Part shown: piece after piece, positions 23,170 through 32,119 of the stretch
Numbering within the stretch: position 1 is the first letter of the stretch
How the letters are laid out: each line of letters opens with the position of its first letter
Origin: Actinomycetota bacterium
GTDB lineage: Bacteria > Actinomycetota > Thermoleophilia > RBG-16-64-13
Assembly: GCA_016278725.1 (NCBI GenBank)
Contig: JADQBG010000014.1
Span: 1-45,746 of the forward strand
Direction: 5' to 3'
DNA length: 45,746 nucleotides
Translations under genes and position numbers: made by a program
Notes under the pieces: model-generated
Database searches by the model: none
What the model was told of the DNA's origin: nothing
What the model saw: only the letters and a program-made list of their open reading frames with translations

Positions 23170-25743
23170 ATGCAGCATCGATTACGATTGTTGGTCCTCC
23201 TCACGCTGGTCGGCCTGATCAGCCTGGGAGTGGCGGGCAGCGCTTTGGCGGCCCCCACTACCAACGCCTTTGGCCAGACCTTTGCCGGTCAGCAAAAGTG
23301 CGTCACCTGCCACTCGATGACGATCTTCGGCGAGGGCCTGGATGTCGCACCCGCGTATCTAGAATCGCGTCACGGCGCGTTCATGGCGGACGTGATCGCG
23401 AATCCCGAACTGCTCATCCCGGGCATCAGTTCGGGCCTCTGGCCGTCTCCGCTCGGTGACGGTTCCGGCGGCCTCCAGTTCAACCCCGCAGACGTATGGC
23501 TACAGGTCGGCGCGCCCGGCCGGGCCAAGGAGTACATCTCCAAGTATAAAGGCGGCGCCGCCACCAACAGCCTGGATCAGTACATCCCCGCCATCACTCC
23601 GGCGGATGACTACCCGATCTTCGATCCCATGGGCTTCAGCGAAGAGCACATGGAGTGGGAAGGCGAAGGCGAAGCGGTGGGCGTGGCGGCCTACTTCCAG
23701 CGTTGCGGCGGCTGCCACAACCTGGGCGTCACCCGTCCGGCCGACGCCGAGATGACTCTGCCGAACGGTGTGGTCATCGGCCCGGAGACCGCGACCGGGT
23801 GGGCCGGTCTCGGCATTCAGTGCGAGAACTGCCACGGCACGGGTTCCACCGACAACGCTCACGAGAGCACCGGCGTGGGCATCGTGGGGATGCCGCGCAT
23901 CCTCTCTTCGGAAGTCTGCGGCCAGTGCCACGTCAACGCGGCGACCACCGAGAAGCGCCTGGGTTCGGGCAATGGCTTCAGCAATCCGAACGCCTACACC
24001 ACGGACCAGACCCTGGCCGAGTTCATCACCGTCTACGGTTATGAGACCGAGGGCAAGGTCTATCCGTCCGGCCACAACGAGGGCATGCACCACAGCTACT
24101 ACAACGAGTGGCTGCTGTCCGGCCACGCGGACTCGCGCTCGGCGCTCAAGGACGAGGAAGGCAATGCCATCGCTCACGCCAGCGGTGAGTGCATGAGCTG
24201 CCACTCCGCCGAGGGCTACATGAAGGTCAACGGCTACGATTCCAGCTTCTTCGAGACGTATGAGCCCTCGGTCGAAGGCGACACCCTCGACATCGAGTGC
24301 GCCGTTTGCCACACGGTTCACAGCCCCACGGGAGAGGCCCTGGGCCTGCGCGTGGAGCGCGACGAAGTGTGCTCGCAGTGCCATAACGGCGACATCGAAG
24401 AAGGCGGCAAGCTGGATCCGGCCGCCGGCGTGCATCACCCGCAGAAGGAAATGCTGGAAGGCTACGGCCTGATCGGCGTCGCGGACGCGGAACCCTTCAT
24501 GGGTTACGCCACCTGCGTCGACTGCCATATGCCGAAGACCCACGCCGAGCGGGTTAGCCACCGAATGACCCCCATGCTTCCCGGCGATGCCGAGGAGTGG
24601 GGCGTTCAGGAGGAAGGCGACTCCTGCACTTCCTGCCACAGCCTGACCCGCGACAGCCTGCAGAATCAGATCGACAGCTGGGCAGGGAAGATCGACGCCG
24701 GCCTCGCTGATGCGAACGCGGCTATCACCGCGGCCGAAGACGGTCTGGCCGAGAGTGACGCATTTGGCGCGGCGCTGATCGCGGCCGCCAAGGGCAACGT
24801 TCAGTTCGTCGACGGCGACATGAGCAAGGGCGTCCACAACCCGCCGTACGCGGTCGCCGGTCTGAAGAAGGCCGAGGAGTTCGCCGGTTTGGTGGGTTCG
24901 GCACTCGACCTCTCGCTGCCGGCAACGGCCAACCCCGGAGACCTGGTGATGGCCAGCGGCAAGCTGATGGACGGCTCTGAGGCCGCCCTTGCCGGTCAAG
25001 CCATCCTGATCAAGGTCGGCGGCGAGACCGTGGCCCAGGCGAAGACGGATGCCGACGGTGCCTTCTCGGTCTACTTCGCCGCCCTCACGAGCGGCGATTA
25101 CGTTGCGGCTTGGGCGCCGGTTCCCGGCGGCGAGCTGGCTTCCGCCCCCGTCACCATGAACGTCGAAGGCGTGCCGATGGCCCACTTCGGCGACGTGCCC
25201 ATGAACCATCAGTTCTTCGCGCATGTCGAAGGTCTGTACGGTGCGGGCATCGTCGACGGTATGGACAACGGCCTGTTCGGCGTCGATCAGCTCGTCAAGC
25301 GGGCCCAGATCGCCAAGATGGTCGTGGGCGCCATGGGCATGCACGACGATGCCTGGACCAACTGGGGTACCCCCAGCTTCGAGGACGTACCGATGCCGGC
25401 CGCTCAGAACGAAGCCGACCGCTATCCCTTCGACTACGTCGAGGAAGCGAAGATGAACGGCGTCGTCAAGGGTGTGACCGCAGACATGTTCGAGCCCTGG
25501 GCGAACATCACCCGGGTGCAACTCGCGCTGATGGTTGCCCGCGCCAGCGGAGCCGACCTGACCGCGGCCCCCGCCTCGCCCTTTACCGACGTCACCGGCC
25601 TGAGCGAAGAAGCTCAGCAGGCGATCAACTGGTGCAAGGCGAACGGCATCATCGACGGCAAGACCGCGACCATGTTCGACCCCTACGGGTCGGCGACGCG
25701 CGGCCACGCCGCCAAGATGATCTGGAACCTGATGCAGATGTAG
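23170..25743 (+). CDS. nine-heme c-type cytochrome with three SLH domains
   Basis: 857-residue exported protein. A signal peptide (residues 1-27, ending SALA) is followed by nine CXXCH heme sites starting at about residues 44, 179, 218, 250, 341, 377, 401, 449 and 486 (CVTCH, CGGCH, CENCH, CGQCH, CMSCH, CAVCH, CSQCH, CVDCH, CTSCH). Next come a helical region, a carboxypeptidase-regulatory/Ig-like beta domain (about 582-665), and three SLH repeats (about 669-857) that anchor the protein to cell-wall polymers. It likely carries electrons across the wall or S-layer, for extracellular electron transfer or as a surface reductase. No partner oxidoreductase is adjacent. The start ATG has AGGAGG four bases upstream. 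Confidence 0.94.
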   Translation: MQHRLRLLVLLTLVGLISLGVAGSALAAPTTNAFGQTFAGQQKCVTCHSMTIFGEGLDVAPAYLESRHGAFMADVIANPELLIPGISSGLWPSPLGDGSGGLQFNPADVWLQVGAPGRAKEYISKYKGGAATNSLDQYIPAITPADDYPIFDPMGFSEEHMEWEGEGEAVGVAAYFQRCGGCHNLGVTRPADAEMTLPNGVVIGPETATGWAGLGIQCENCHGTGSTDNAHESTGVGIVGMPRILSSEVCGQCHVNAATTEKRLGSGNGFSNPNAYTTDQTLAEFITVYGYETEGKVYPSGHNEGMHHSYYNEWLLSGHADSRSALKDEEGNAIAHASGECMSCHSAEGYMKVNGYDSSFFETYEPSVEGDTLDIECAVCHTVHSPTGEALGLRVERDEVCSQCHNGDIEEGGKLDPAAGVHHPQKEMLEGYGLIGVADAEPFMGYATCVDCHMPKTHAERVSHRMTPMLPGDAEEWGVQEEGDSCTSCHSLTRDSLQNQIDSWAGKIDAGLADANAAITAAEDGLAESDAFGAALIAAAKGNVQFVDGDMSKGVHNPPYAVAGLKKAEEFAGLVGSALDLSLPATANPGDLVMASGKLMDGSEAALAGQAILIKVGGETVAQAKTDADGAFSVYFAALTSGDYVAAWAPVPGGELASAPVTMNVEGVPMAHFGDVPMNHQFFAHVEGLYGAGIVDGMDNGLFGVDQLVKRAQIAKMVVGAMGMHDDAWTNWGTPSFEDVPMPAAQNEADRYPFDYVEEAKMNGVVKGVTADMFEPWANITRVQLALMVARASGADLTAAPASPFTDVTGLSEEAQQAINWCKANGIIDGKTATMFDPYGSATRGHAAKMIWNLMQM

Positions 25744-25822
25744 AGCAGCAGCCAGACGGCTGCTCTGGAGAGCGCTAAGGAAAGCCCTCCCGGTGAGGAG
25801 GTCCCTTTCGAGGGGCCTCCTC
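25742..25822 (+). terminator. tandem hairpins ending the cytochrome transcript
   Basis: The first hairpin, at the stop codon, pairs AGAGCAGC (25742-25749) with GCTGCTCT (25759-25766). The second pairs GAGGAGGTCCC (25795-25805) with GGGGCCTCCTC (25812-25822), an 11-bp stem with one G-T pair and a 6-base loop, followed by TCTTGTTT. The second is a good intrinsic terminator. Confidence 0.75.
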
Positions 25823-25905
25823 TCTTGTTTGGAAGCTACATCCCGCCGCCGCCTACGCCGACGCGCACCGCCTGCGCCCCCGCCGCCGACTAGATCCCAT
25901 CGGAG

Positions 25906-28335
25906 TCAAACGGCGCGCTCGCGCACCACCTTGGCCACGTCCAGCCGCTGGACGACTCGAAGGATGGGCCACTGCGACAAGAGAGCAACCAGCAGGATGC
26001 CCGCCGCGGAGAAGACGAAGGTCAGGGGACGCACGTGCAGATCGAAGCGGAAGAGGTCACTGCTGTAACTGCCCATGAAGTACCAGGCCGCCAGGTAGCC
26101 CAGGGCCAGGCCGGGCACGATGGCCAGCAGCGTCAGCAGGAGGTTCTCTGCGGTGATCAGGCCGGTGATCGTGCGCCGGCCGACGCCCGCGGCCTTCAAC
26201 GTGGCTATCTCGGTGGCTCGTTCCGAGATATTGGCCGACATGGTGTTGAAGATCAGGGCAAAGGCCATCACTCCGCCGAAGGCGAGCATCACCCCGACGA
26301 AGACGTAGAAGAGGCCCATGAAGGACTGGATGGTCTCCACCAGCGCCCGCGAATCGACGAAGGCGGCCACGCTCGGGAGCGCGGTGAGGCGAGAGCGCAT
26401 CGCTGAACGGTCCGCCCCCTCCGCGTAGCGCACCGCCGCCGAATTGGCCAGGGCCGGAGGAGAGCTGCCCGCCCTGTCGGCGAGATAGGCCAGGTTGGCG
26501 TAGGCCAGGGTGCCCAGCGGTTCCTCGACGAAGCCGGCGATGGTTCCGGCGAAGCTGAGCCCGGCCTCGGGGAGGCGCACGTTCACCTGGTCTCCCGCGG
26601 CGAAGCCGAACTGATCGCGAAGCGCCACCCCGACGTAGAGGCCCTGTTCGGGCAGTTGCGCCTTCCCCCCGCCGCTGAGCAGGAAGTCGTGCATCTGTGT
26701 ATCGCGCTCGAAGGCTATGAGGCTGGTGGCGTAGCGCTGTTCCGCCGTCTCCAGCACCACCGGAGTCTCCAGCACGGGTTCCACCCGCTCGACCCCCTGA
26801 ACGCCCCGAATCTGCTCCAGGGGCAGGGCGCCCGGGGCCGAAGTGGGGGTTTGGCCCGGAGCGGGGGCTTCTGCCGATGCGGGTGATCCCGCCGAAGCCT
26901 GCGCGAAGTAGAGCTGGGCATCCTGCTGCTGAATTTCCTCGAACTGCCGCTCGAGCAGCAATTGGGTGGTGTCGAGCATCCCCCAGGAGACCAGGATGAG
27001 CACCAGCGCCAGCATTACTCCGAGCATGGTGGATAAGCTGCGGCGCTTGTTCCGGCCGATGCCGCGGAGCACCAGCTTTGCCCAGGCGGGAAGCCGGCTG
27101 AGAGGCGGAAGCAGACGCTCGAGCAGGCTGGCCCCACCCTGCGAACCGGCCGCCGTGCCGCGCATGGCGGTTCCCGGGGGCATGCGCGTCGCCCGGAAGG
27201 CAGGAGCCAGCGCGGACAAGCTCCCCGCGAGCAGGCCGAAGACCGGTCCCAGGATCAGCGTCAGCGGGTGAAAGTCGATGACGGTCACCGGCACGGCGAT
27301 GGAGTCCGTGTAGAAGCTCGCGATCAGCCGGCCCGCCAGAATGCCCACGGCGATCCCCGGAATCGATCCCAGTACCCCCACCACGAGGCCGTAGATCAGG
27401 TAGTGGCGGAAGAGCCGCCGCCGGCTGAAGCCGCTCGCCCGTAGGAGCCCGATGATGCCCTGCTGCGAGTAGACCAGTCGGGTGAGGAGTACGTAGGTGG
27501 CCATTCCTGCCACCCCCAGGAAGAGCAGGGGGAACATGAAGGAGAGTTCGCTAAAGCCCTGCACGTCCTCCTGCAGCGCGGCGTTGGAGGCCTGCTCGGC
27601 CCGAGTGAAGGCCGCCCCCGCCTGTTGCTCTCGGGCAAGGCCGGTGAGCCTGACGTCGAGGGCCTCGCGGTCGGCCCCGGGCGCGTAGAAGAAGAGCACC
27701 TGTTGGGTCACCTCGGAAGGAGGCAGGCCGGAGAGGAACTGCTCGGGAGCGAAAGCGACGCCGAAGTCATCGGCGGAGGTGAGGATCTCCTGGCGGTCCT
27801 GCGCCGGCCATAGATATTCCGGACTGGCCACCACTCCCGCCACCTCTAGCTCCCGCCAGCCGTCCCCGGCAAGTACCTCCAGCCGGTCCCCCGGGGCCAG
27901 ACCGAAGTGGTCGGCCATGTGCTGCTCCAAGAGAACTTCCGGCGGCGCTCCCGCGTCCAGATAACGTCCCTCTAGCACCATCACCTGGTTGACCGCGGGT
28001 TGTTCCCCGGCGGGCAGGCCGACGAGCCGCCCCAGTAACTTGTGCCCGCCCGCAATCCGCATGGGGATATCGGCGACCGGACGCACCGTGCTCGCGGCCA
28101 CTCCCGCCAACTCGGCTCCGCGCTGCGCGATTTGCTCGGGATTCTGGGCTTCGATGGTGAAGTCGGCGAAGTGCAGGGTGTCGTAGAGGGACTCGTACGA
28201 GGCCTTCAGGTCGAGGAAAGCGTCGTAGGAGGCGCCAAAGAGGACCACGCCCAGGAAGATGGTGATGACTACGGCACCGAGCTGACCCTTACGCTCCCAC
28301 AGGTCCCGCCGCAGCTTCCGGTTCAGCACGCCCAT
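25906..28335 (-). CDS. FtsX-like ABC transporter permease
   Basis: 809-residue permease of the MacB/LolC type with two FtsX domains. An N-terminal TM helix (GAVVITIFLGVVLFGA) is followed by a large outside domain, a first three-helix FtsX unit around residues 265-400, a fourth helix at KRRSLSTMLGVMLALVLILVSW, a second outside domain (with a Pro/Ala-rich insert APAPGQTPTSAPGA) and a final FtsX unit at the C-terminus. Such proteins move lipids or lipoproteins or act as mechanotransmitters, not as classic pumps. The gene follows its ATPase by 6 bases on the same strand. Confidence 0.9.
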   Translation of the reverse strand: MGVLNRKLRRDLWERKGQLGAVVITIFLGVVLFGASYDAFLDLKASYESLYDTLHFADFTIEAQNPEQIAQRGAELAGVAASTVRPVADIPMRIAGGHKLLGRLVGLPAGEQPAVNQVMVLEGRYLDAGAPPEVLLEQHMADHFGLAPGDRLEVLAGDGWRELEVAGVVASPEYLWPAQDRQEILTSADDFGVAFAPEQFLSGLPPSEVTQQVLFFYAPGADREALDVRLTGLAREQQAGAAFTRAEQASNAALQEDVQGFSELSFMFPLLFLGVAGMATYVLLTRLVYSQQGIIGLLRASGFSRRRLFRHYLIYGLVVGVLGSIPGIAVGILAGRLIASFYTDSIAVPVTVIDFHPLTLILGPVFGLLAGSLSALAPAFRATRMPPGTAMRGTAAGSQGGASLLERLLPPLSRLPAWAKLVLRGIGRNKRRSLSTMLGVMLALVLILVSWGMLDTTQLLLERQFEEIQQQDAQLYFAQASAGSPASAEAPAPGQTPTSAPGALPLEQIRGVQGVERVEPVLETPVVLETAEQRYATSLIAFERDTQMHDFLLSGGGKAQLPEQGLYVGVALRDQFGFAAGDQVNVRLPEAGLSFAGTIAGFVEEPLGTLAYANLAYLADRAGSSPPALANSAAVRYAEGADRSAMRSRLTALPSVAAFVDSRALVETIQSFMGLFYVFVGVMLAFGGVMAFALIFNTMSANISERATEIATLKAAGVGRRTITGLITAENLLLTLLAIVPGLALGYLAAWYFMGSYSSDLFRFDLHVRPLTFVFSAAGILLVALLSQWPILRVVQRLDVAKVVRERAV

Positions 28336-28341
28336 CGGGCG

Positions 28342-29121
28342 CTACCAGCTGACCTGATCGGCCGAGGCGGGGCGTTCGTTGCGGTCGTCCTGTGAAATCC
28401 GGCCGGAGCGCATCCGCAGCACGCGCGTCGCGATCTTCGCGATGGCCTCGTTGTGCGTGACCAGCAGCAGGGTGCGTCCCTCCTCCCGATTCAGCCGCTG
28501 CAGCAGGTCGAGGATCTGCCGGCCCGTGGTCAGGTCGAGCGAACCGGTGGGCTCGTCGCAGAGGAGCAGGGGAGGGTGCTTGGCCAACGCGCGGGCAATT
28601 GCCACCCGCTGCTGCTCTCCCCCGGATAGAGCGCCGGGAAAGTGGTCCAGCCGCTCCCCGAGGCCCACGCTCTCCAGGGACCGGCGGGCGGTTCCCTCGC
28701 CGTCGCCGTCGACCAGTTCGGCGATCAGCTGGACGTTCTCCAGCGCGGTCAGGGTGGGGATCAGGTTGAAGAACTGAAAGACGAAACCGACGCTCTCTCG
28801 GCGAAAGCGGGTGCGGCCGCCGTCGTCGAGCGTGCTGAGCTCTTGCCCGGTCACCGTCACCCGGCCGGAACTGGGGGGTTCGATGGCGCCGATCAGGTTG
28901 AGCAGCGTGGTCTTGCCCGAGCCGCTGGGCCCAAGGACCACCACCAGTTCTCCCCGCTCGATCACGAGGTCGGTCGGCTTCAGCGCCTCCACCGCGGAGC
29001 GGCCCTCGCCGTAGGTCTTGGCTGCCTGTTCGAGGTGCACAATAGCGGAATCCTCCGCATTCGCGGTCGCGGTCGCGGAAACGTTAGCGGCGCTGTTATC
29101 GGGGCGGGTGGTTGCCTCCAT
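28342..29121 (-). CDS. LolD/MacB-type ABC transporter ATP-binding protein
   Basis: ATPase partner of the FtsX-like permease, 259 residues from ATG 29121. An in-frame TTG at 29130 has a better placed AAGGAG and may be the true start; the difference is three residues. Walker A GPSGSGKTTLLNLIG, Q-loop FVFQFFNLIPTLTALENV (typical of the LolD group), signature LSGGEQQRVAIARAL, Walker B LLLCDEPTGSLD and switch HNEAIAKIA. The first 30 residues are a low-complexity Ala/Thr tail. Confidence 0.92.
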   Translation of the reverse strand: MEATTRPDNSAANVSATATANAEDSAIVHLEQAAKTYGEGRSAVEALKPTDLVIERGELVVVLGPSGSGKTTLLNLIGAIEPPSSGRVTVTGQELSTLDDGGRTRFRRESVGFVFQFFNLIPTLTALENVQLIAELVDGDGEGTARRSLESVGLGERLDHFPGALSGGEQQRVAIARALAKHPPLLLCDEPTGSLDLTTGRQILDLLQRLNREEGRTLLLVTHNEAIAKIATRVLRMRSGRISQDDRNERPASADQVSW

Positions 29122-29195
29122 CTCTTTCAAGCATATCTCCTTGCCTCGGCGGGCCAAAAGGAGCGGCCATACGCTATTCCCGCAAGCGCGGAGCG

Positions 29196-29705
29196 TCAGT
29201 CACCGTCGTGGGCTCTCCGCAGCTCCGCGATGTCGATCTTCTTCATCTGGAGCATGGCGTCCATCACTCGGCCGGCGCGCTCGCGATCCGGGTCGGAGAG
29301 CAGTTCCCCCAACTGCTTGGGCACGATCTGCCACGAGAGCCCGAACTTGTCCTTCAACCAACCGCACGCCTCCGCCTCAGGGACGGCCGACAGCTTCTGC
29401 CAGAAGTGATCGACCTCTTCCTGGTCGGCGCATTCAACGTAAAAGGAGACGGCTTCGGTGAACTTGAACATCGGGCCGCCGTCCAGCGCCATGAATCGCT
29501 GACCCGCCAGTTCGAATATCGCGGTCAGGACCTTGCCGCCCATACCCGGCTCCGGGCCAATCTGCTTGTCCTCGGGGTAGCGTTCTACCGAGACTATTTT
29601 GGAGTCTTTCTTGGAATTGGGGGCCGAGTTGAAGACCGAGATGTAGAACTCGATCGCCTCGTCGGCCTCCTTGTCGAACCACAGGCTGGGAACGATTTTC
29701 TGCAT
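29196..29705 (-). CDS. PhnB-like VOC family protein
   Basis: 169 residues with the start MQKIVPSLWFDKEADEAIEFY, the SVFNSAPNSK loop, FMALDGGPMFKFTEAVSFYVEC, and CGWLKDKFGLSWQIVP. This is the pattern of the family mislabelled 3-demethylubiquinone methyltransferase (PhnB-like), a VOC-fold group of unknown reaction. The GP-x-F-KFTEAVSF block is highly typical. It is monocistronic with ATG 29705. A cytoplasmic dimer is expected. Confidence 0.9.
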   Translation of the reverse strand: MQKIVPSLWFDKEADEAIEFYISVFNSAPNSKKDSKIVSVERYPEDKQIGPEPGMGGKVLTAIFELAGQRFMALDGGPMFKFTEAVSFYVECADQEEVDHFWQKLSAVPEAEACGWLKDKFGLSWQIVPKQLGELLSDPDRERAGRVMDAMLQMKKIDIAELRRAHDGD

Positions 29706-29722
29706 CTTGATTACCTCTTGGA

Positions 29723-30043
29723 TTACAAGCCCGAAGGCGGTACCTCTCCCCCTGACATCCCCATCGGAGGGGAGAGGTATATCTCTGCGGGGGCGAAATC
29801 GACACCGGCGGATACCTGGAAGGCCGTCTGCAAGGCCACTCCGATCGAGATGAAGACCAGAAAGGCGAGCATCACCCAGGCGAGCAGATAGCCGCGGGGA
29901 TTGCGGCGCAACGCCTGCAGTAGGAGCACGAAGGCGATGAAGCTCGCCGAGACGAGGGCAACGTAGACGAGGAAGAGCTCGCTGTATGCGGTGCCGGTTG
30001 CGAGGCTGACGTAGACGTAGCTTTGGGCGCCGTTCCGGAGCAC
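29723..30043 (-). CDS. possible small two-helix membrane protein
   Basis: 106-codon frame from GTG 30043 with no clear ribosome site. Two strong hydrophobic helices are visible (LFLVYVALVSASFIAFVLLL and YLLAWVMLAFLVFISIGVAL) separated by a basic loop QALRRNPRG, so a real membrane protein is plausible. The last 20 residues (SPPMGMSGGEVPPSG) are encoded by the hairpin at 29741-29779 and look like read-through of intergenic sequence. Function unknown; the start may be further downstream. Confidence 0.4.
   Translation of the reverse strand: MLRNGAQSYVYVSLATGTAYSELFLVYVALVSASFIAFVLLLQALRRNPRGYLLAWVMLAFLVFISIGVALQTAFQVSAGVDFAPAEIYLSPPMGMSGGEVPPSGL
29741..29779. terminator. long perfect hairpin between PhnB-like gene and membrane ORF
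   Basis: TACCTCTCCCC (29741-29751) pairs perfectly with GGGGAGAGGTA (29769-29779) around a 17-base loop. It overlaps the end of the possible membrane protein. It could be its terminator or a small dispersed palindromic repeat. Confidence 0.5.
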
Positions 30044-30264
30044 AGGTTCTGCCTGGTCAGCCGCCCAAACTCAAGGAGCGGCAGCAACGGGGATGGGTAA
30101 CCAAGTGCAGGCATCGCTGGGTGCAGGCATCGGCTCGCGCGGAGACGGGAACCAAAGTAGCGCCGTCATCCGTCATACTCCCTGTAGTGGTGATTTCGCT
30201 CCCGCGCCCGAGACTTTTGTCATTCCCGGTGCGAAGGGTTCTGCGTATGTCGGAGGTGCATCTG

Positions 30265-31227
30265 ATGAACGTTTCCCACAGTCGACGGCCCCGGGGCCTC
30301 GCGATCGCGATGACTCTCATGCTCGCGGCTGCTTTCGGCCTCTGGGGTTGCGGCGGCGCGGCGGATGTCCCTGCGGGCGACACCACCTCGTCGACCTCCC
30401 CGGGCGGCACCACCTCGTCAACTTCCCCGGGTGGCACCTCGGGTGGCGATGGCCAGGCGATCGACTTCCCCACCGGCGAGGACGAACTGGTGCTGCGGGT
30501 GGAGCAGGGGGGCGGATTCCTCCCGATAGAGGTCGCCCTGACCGAGCTGCCTCTCTTTGCCCTATACGGAGACGGGCGCATTTTCCAGCCGGCGCCCACG
30601 ATCGCCATCTTTCCGCCGCCTGCTCTGCGCGGCTACCAGGTGGCACAGATCGACCGTCAAGCAATCGAGCGGATTCTGCGGGGGGCGCGGGAGGCGGGGC
30701 TTCTGGAGCAGCGGGACTACGGCACTCCTCCGGTCGCAGACGCGCCCAACACCACCTTCGTCTTTCATCTAGGCGGAGAAGAGATGCGGACGAGCATCTA
30801 CGCTTTGGGCTTCGAGCCCCCTCCGGGGGACGGGGCCCAGGACGTCCTGACGCCGGACCAGCGGCAGGCCCGAGAGGACGCTCAGCAGTACCTGCAGAGT
30901 CTGACGAATCTTTCCGCCCAGGAAGGCGAGGAGCTGACCTGGGAGAGCTACGAGCCGTCTGGGGTCGCCGCCTATGTTCGCGAGGCCGATCCGGCTTCGT
31001 ACGAGGGAGCGGAAGTCCAGCCCAACCGGCTCGAGTGGCCACTGGGGGATCTCGCGTCAGTGGGCGAAGAAACAGCTCCGGACCTCCGCCGTCTGGTGGT
31101 TTCCGGCGAGGATCTGGCCCAACTACGCCCCCTTCTCGAGGAGGCGAGCGCCATCACCCTCTGGCAGAGCGGCGACAAGTTCTATCAGTTGGCCTTCCGT
31201 CCGCTGCTGCCCGGCGAGAACGAGTAG
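30265..31227 (+). CDS. predicted lipoprotein of unknown function
   Basis: 320 residues from ATG 30265, chosen because GGAGG lies eight bases upstream; the in-frame ATG at 30247 is less well placed. The signal peptide ends in the lipobox LWGC. Next come a low-complexity linker with the repeated unit TSSTSPGG (also a DNA direct repeat near 30385-30440) and a folded domain of about 260 residues. Features of the domain are FLPIEVALTELPLFALYGDG, IDRQAIERILRGAREAGLLE and a C-terminal ITLWQSGDKFYQLAFRPLLPGE. No family is recognised. It is probably anchored on the outer face of the membrane. It is monocistronic and convergent with the small lipoprotein gene that follows. Confidence 0.82.
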   Translation: MNVSHSRRPRGLAIAMTLMLAAAFGLWGCGGAADVPAGDTTSSTSPGGTTSSTSPGGTSGGDGQAIDFPTGEDELVLRVEQGGGFLPIEVALTELPLFALYGDGRIFQPAPTIAIFPPPALRGYQVAQIDRQAIERILRGAREAGLLEQRDYGTPPVADAPNTTFVFHLGGEEMRTSIYALGFEPPPGDGAQDVLTPDQRQAREDAQQYLQSLTNLSAQEGEELTWESYEPSGVAAYVREADPASYEGAEVQPNRLEWPLGDLASVGEETAPDLRRLVVSGEDLAQLRPLLEEASAITLWQSGDKFYQLAFRPLLPGENE

Positions 31228-31258
31228 GGTCACACCGGTTTTCGTCGTCTCTCCCGGA

Positions 31259-31582
31259 TCAGCGGCGTCGGCCGGCTCCGGCTCCGCCGCCTGCGCCTCC
31301 GCCGAGGATGAGGCCTATGCCCAAGAGGAAGCCGAAGTTGTACCAGTTGCCGTTGTTGTGGACTTCGTAGAAGTGCACGTCTTCCACGAAGAGCGAAACG
31401 ACGAAGGTGACGGGCGAAATGACGCCGTGCCACAATCCCAGCCAGAAGCCGGCGATTTCGCCCTCCGGGTTGGGTTCATGGGCCAGGTCGTTGGGGCCGG
31501 CTGCGCAGGCCGTGAGGCCCACTACGAGCACCACCAGCAGGACGGATAGGGCTATCTTCGACCTTCGCTTTCTCCGGCTCAC
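31259..31582 (-). CDS. small conserved lipoprotein
   Basis: 107 residues from GTG 31582, which has ACGAGG upstream; the open frame extends to 31696 but overlaps the DUF427 gene. A lipoprotein signal (KIALSVLLVVLVVGLTAC) precedes the body. Conserved blocks GFWLGLWHGVISP, SLFVEDVHFYEVHNNGNWYNFGFLLG mark a widespread family of small bacterial proteins that I recognise by pattern but cannot name; function unknown. The C-terminus is a glycine-rich helix (LILGGGAGGGAGAG), probably a second membrane segment. Third gene of the GerMN-DUF427 operon. Confidence 0.78.
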   Translation of the reverse strand: MSRRKRRSKIALSVLLVVLVVGLTACAAGPNDLAHEPNPEGEIAGFWLGLWHGVISPVTFVVSLFVEDVHFYEVHNNGNWYNFGFLLGIGLILGGGAGGGAGAGRRR

Positions 31583-31619
31583 CTGACCTCGTTTCCTCGG
31601 GAAGCCTCGTGCTCCCTTG

Positions 31620-32111
31620 CTACCAGCCCATGGTTCCGGGCTCTCCCTTGAAGGGCCCGACGACCGCGTTCGTGATCCACCCGCCGTAGAAGCCACCTGG
31701 CTGCGGAGAGACCTGCTCGCCGCTTAGGTAGCAGGCGTCCATACGCCCGGGGTAGAAGGCCACGTGATCCCGGAGCAACTCATATCCTGGTGCGGGCGAG
31801 GGATAGTGCCAAGCGGCCGCTTCGGCCACCCGCCCTCCCACCGAGACATCGAAGTACTGCGCGATCCCCTTGTACTCGCACGATGTGCGGGTCGAGGTCG
31901 GTACGAGTGTTCCCGGGACTATGTCCGTCAGGGGAATGTAGTAGACGGGCGGGTGGCTGGTCTCCAGCACTCGGATAGCCCTGTGGCTGTCGGCGATCAT
32001 GCGCCCGCCGTACACCACCTGGACGTGGCGGTCCGAACGCTCCACCCGAGGGGGACGGGGATAGTCCCAGACCGATTCCTGGTTCGGGTCCGGGTGCACT
32101 CGCTTCTTCAT
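31620..32111 (-). CDS. DUF427 domain protein
   Basis: 163 residues with the DUF427 pattern: DRHVQVVYGGRMIADSHRA, ETSHPPVYYIPLTDI, TSCEYKGIAQYFDV, and the C-terminal VAFYPGRMDAC. The fold is a small beta barrel; no activity is established for the family. The tail beyond residue 135 (YLSGEQVSPQPGGFYGGW) extends a little past the core domain. ATG 32111 lies 8 bases after the GerMN gene stop, so the two are one operon. Confidence 0.88.
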   Translation of the reverse strand: MKKRVHPDPNQESVWDYPRPPRVERSDRHVQVVYGGRMIADSHRAIRVLETSHPPVYYIPLTDIVPGTLVPTSTRTSCEYKGIAQYFDVSVGGRVAEAAAWHYPSPAPGYELLRDHVAFYPGRMDACYLSGEQVSPQPGGFYGGWITNAVVGPFKGEPGTMGW

Positions 32112-32119
32112 CGGCTACC

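Noticed and set aside
23500-25707. 735-codon open frame antisense to the cytochrome gene
   Set aside because: It mirrors the codon bias of the high-GC sense gene, has no ribosome site and no recognisable domain; the sense strand has a signal peptide, nine heme sites and SLH domains.
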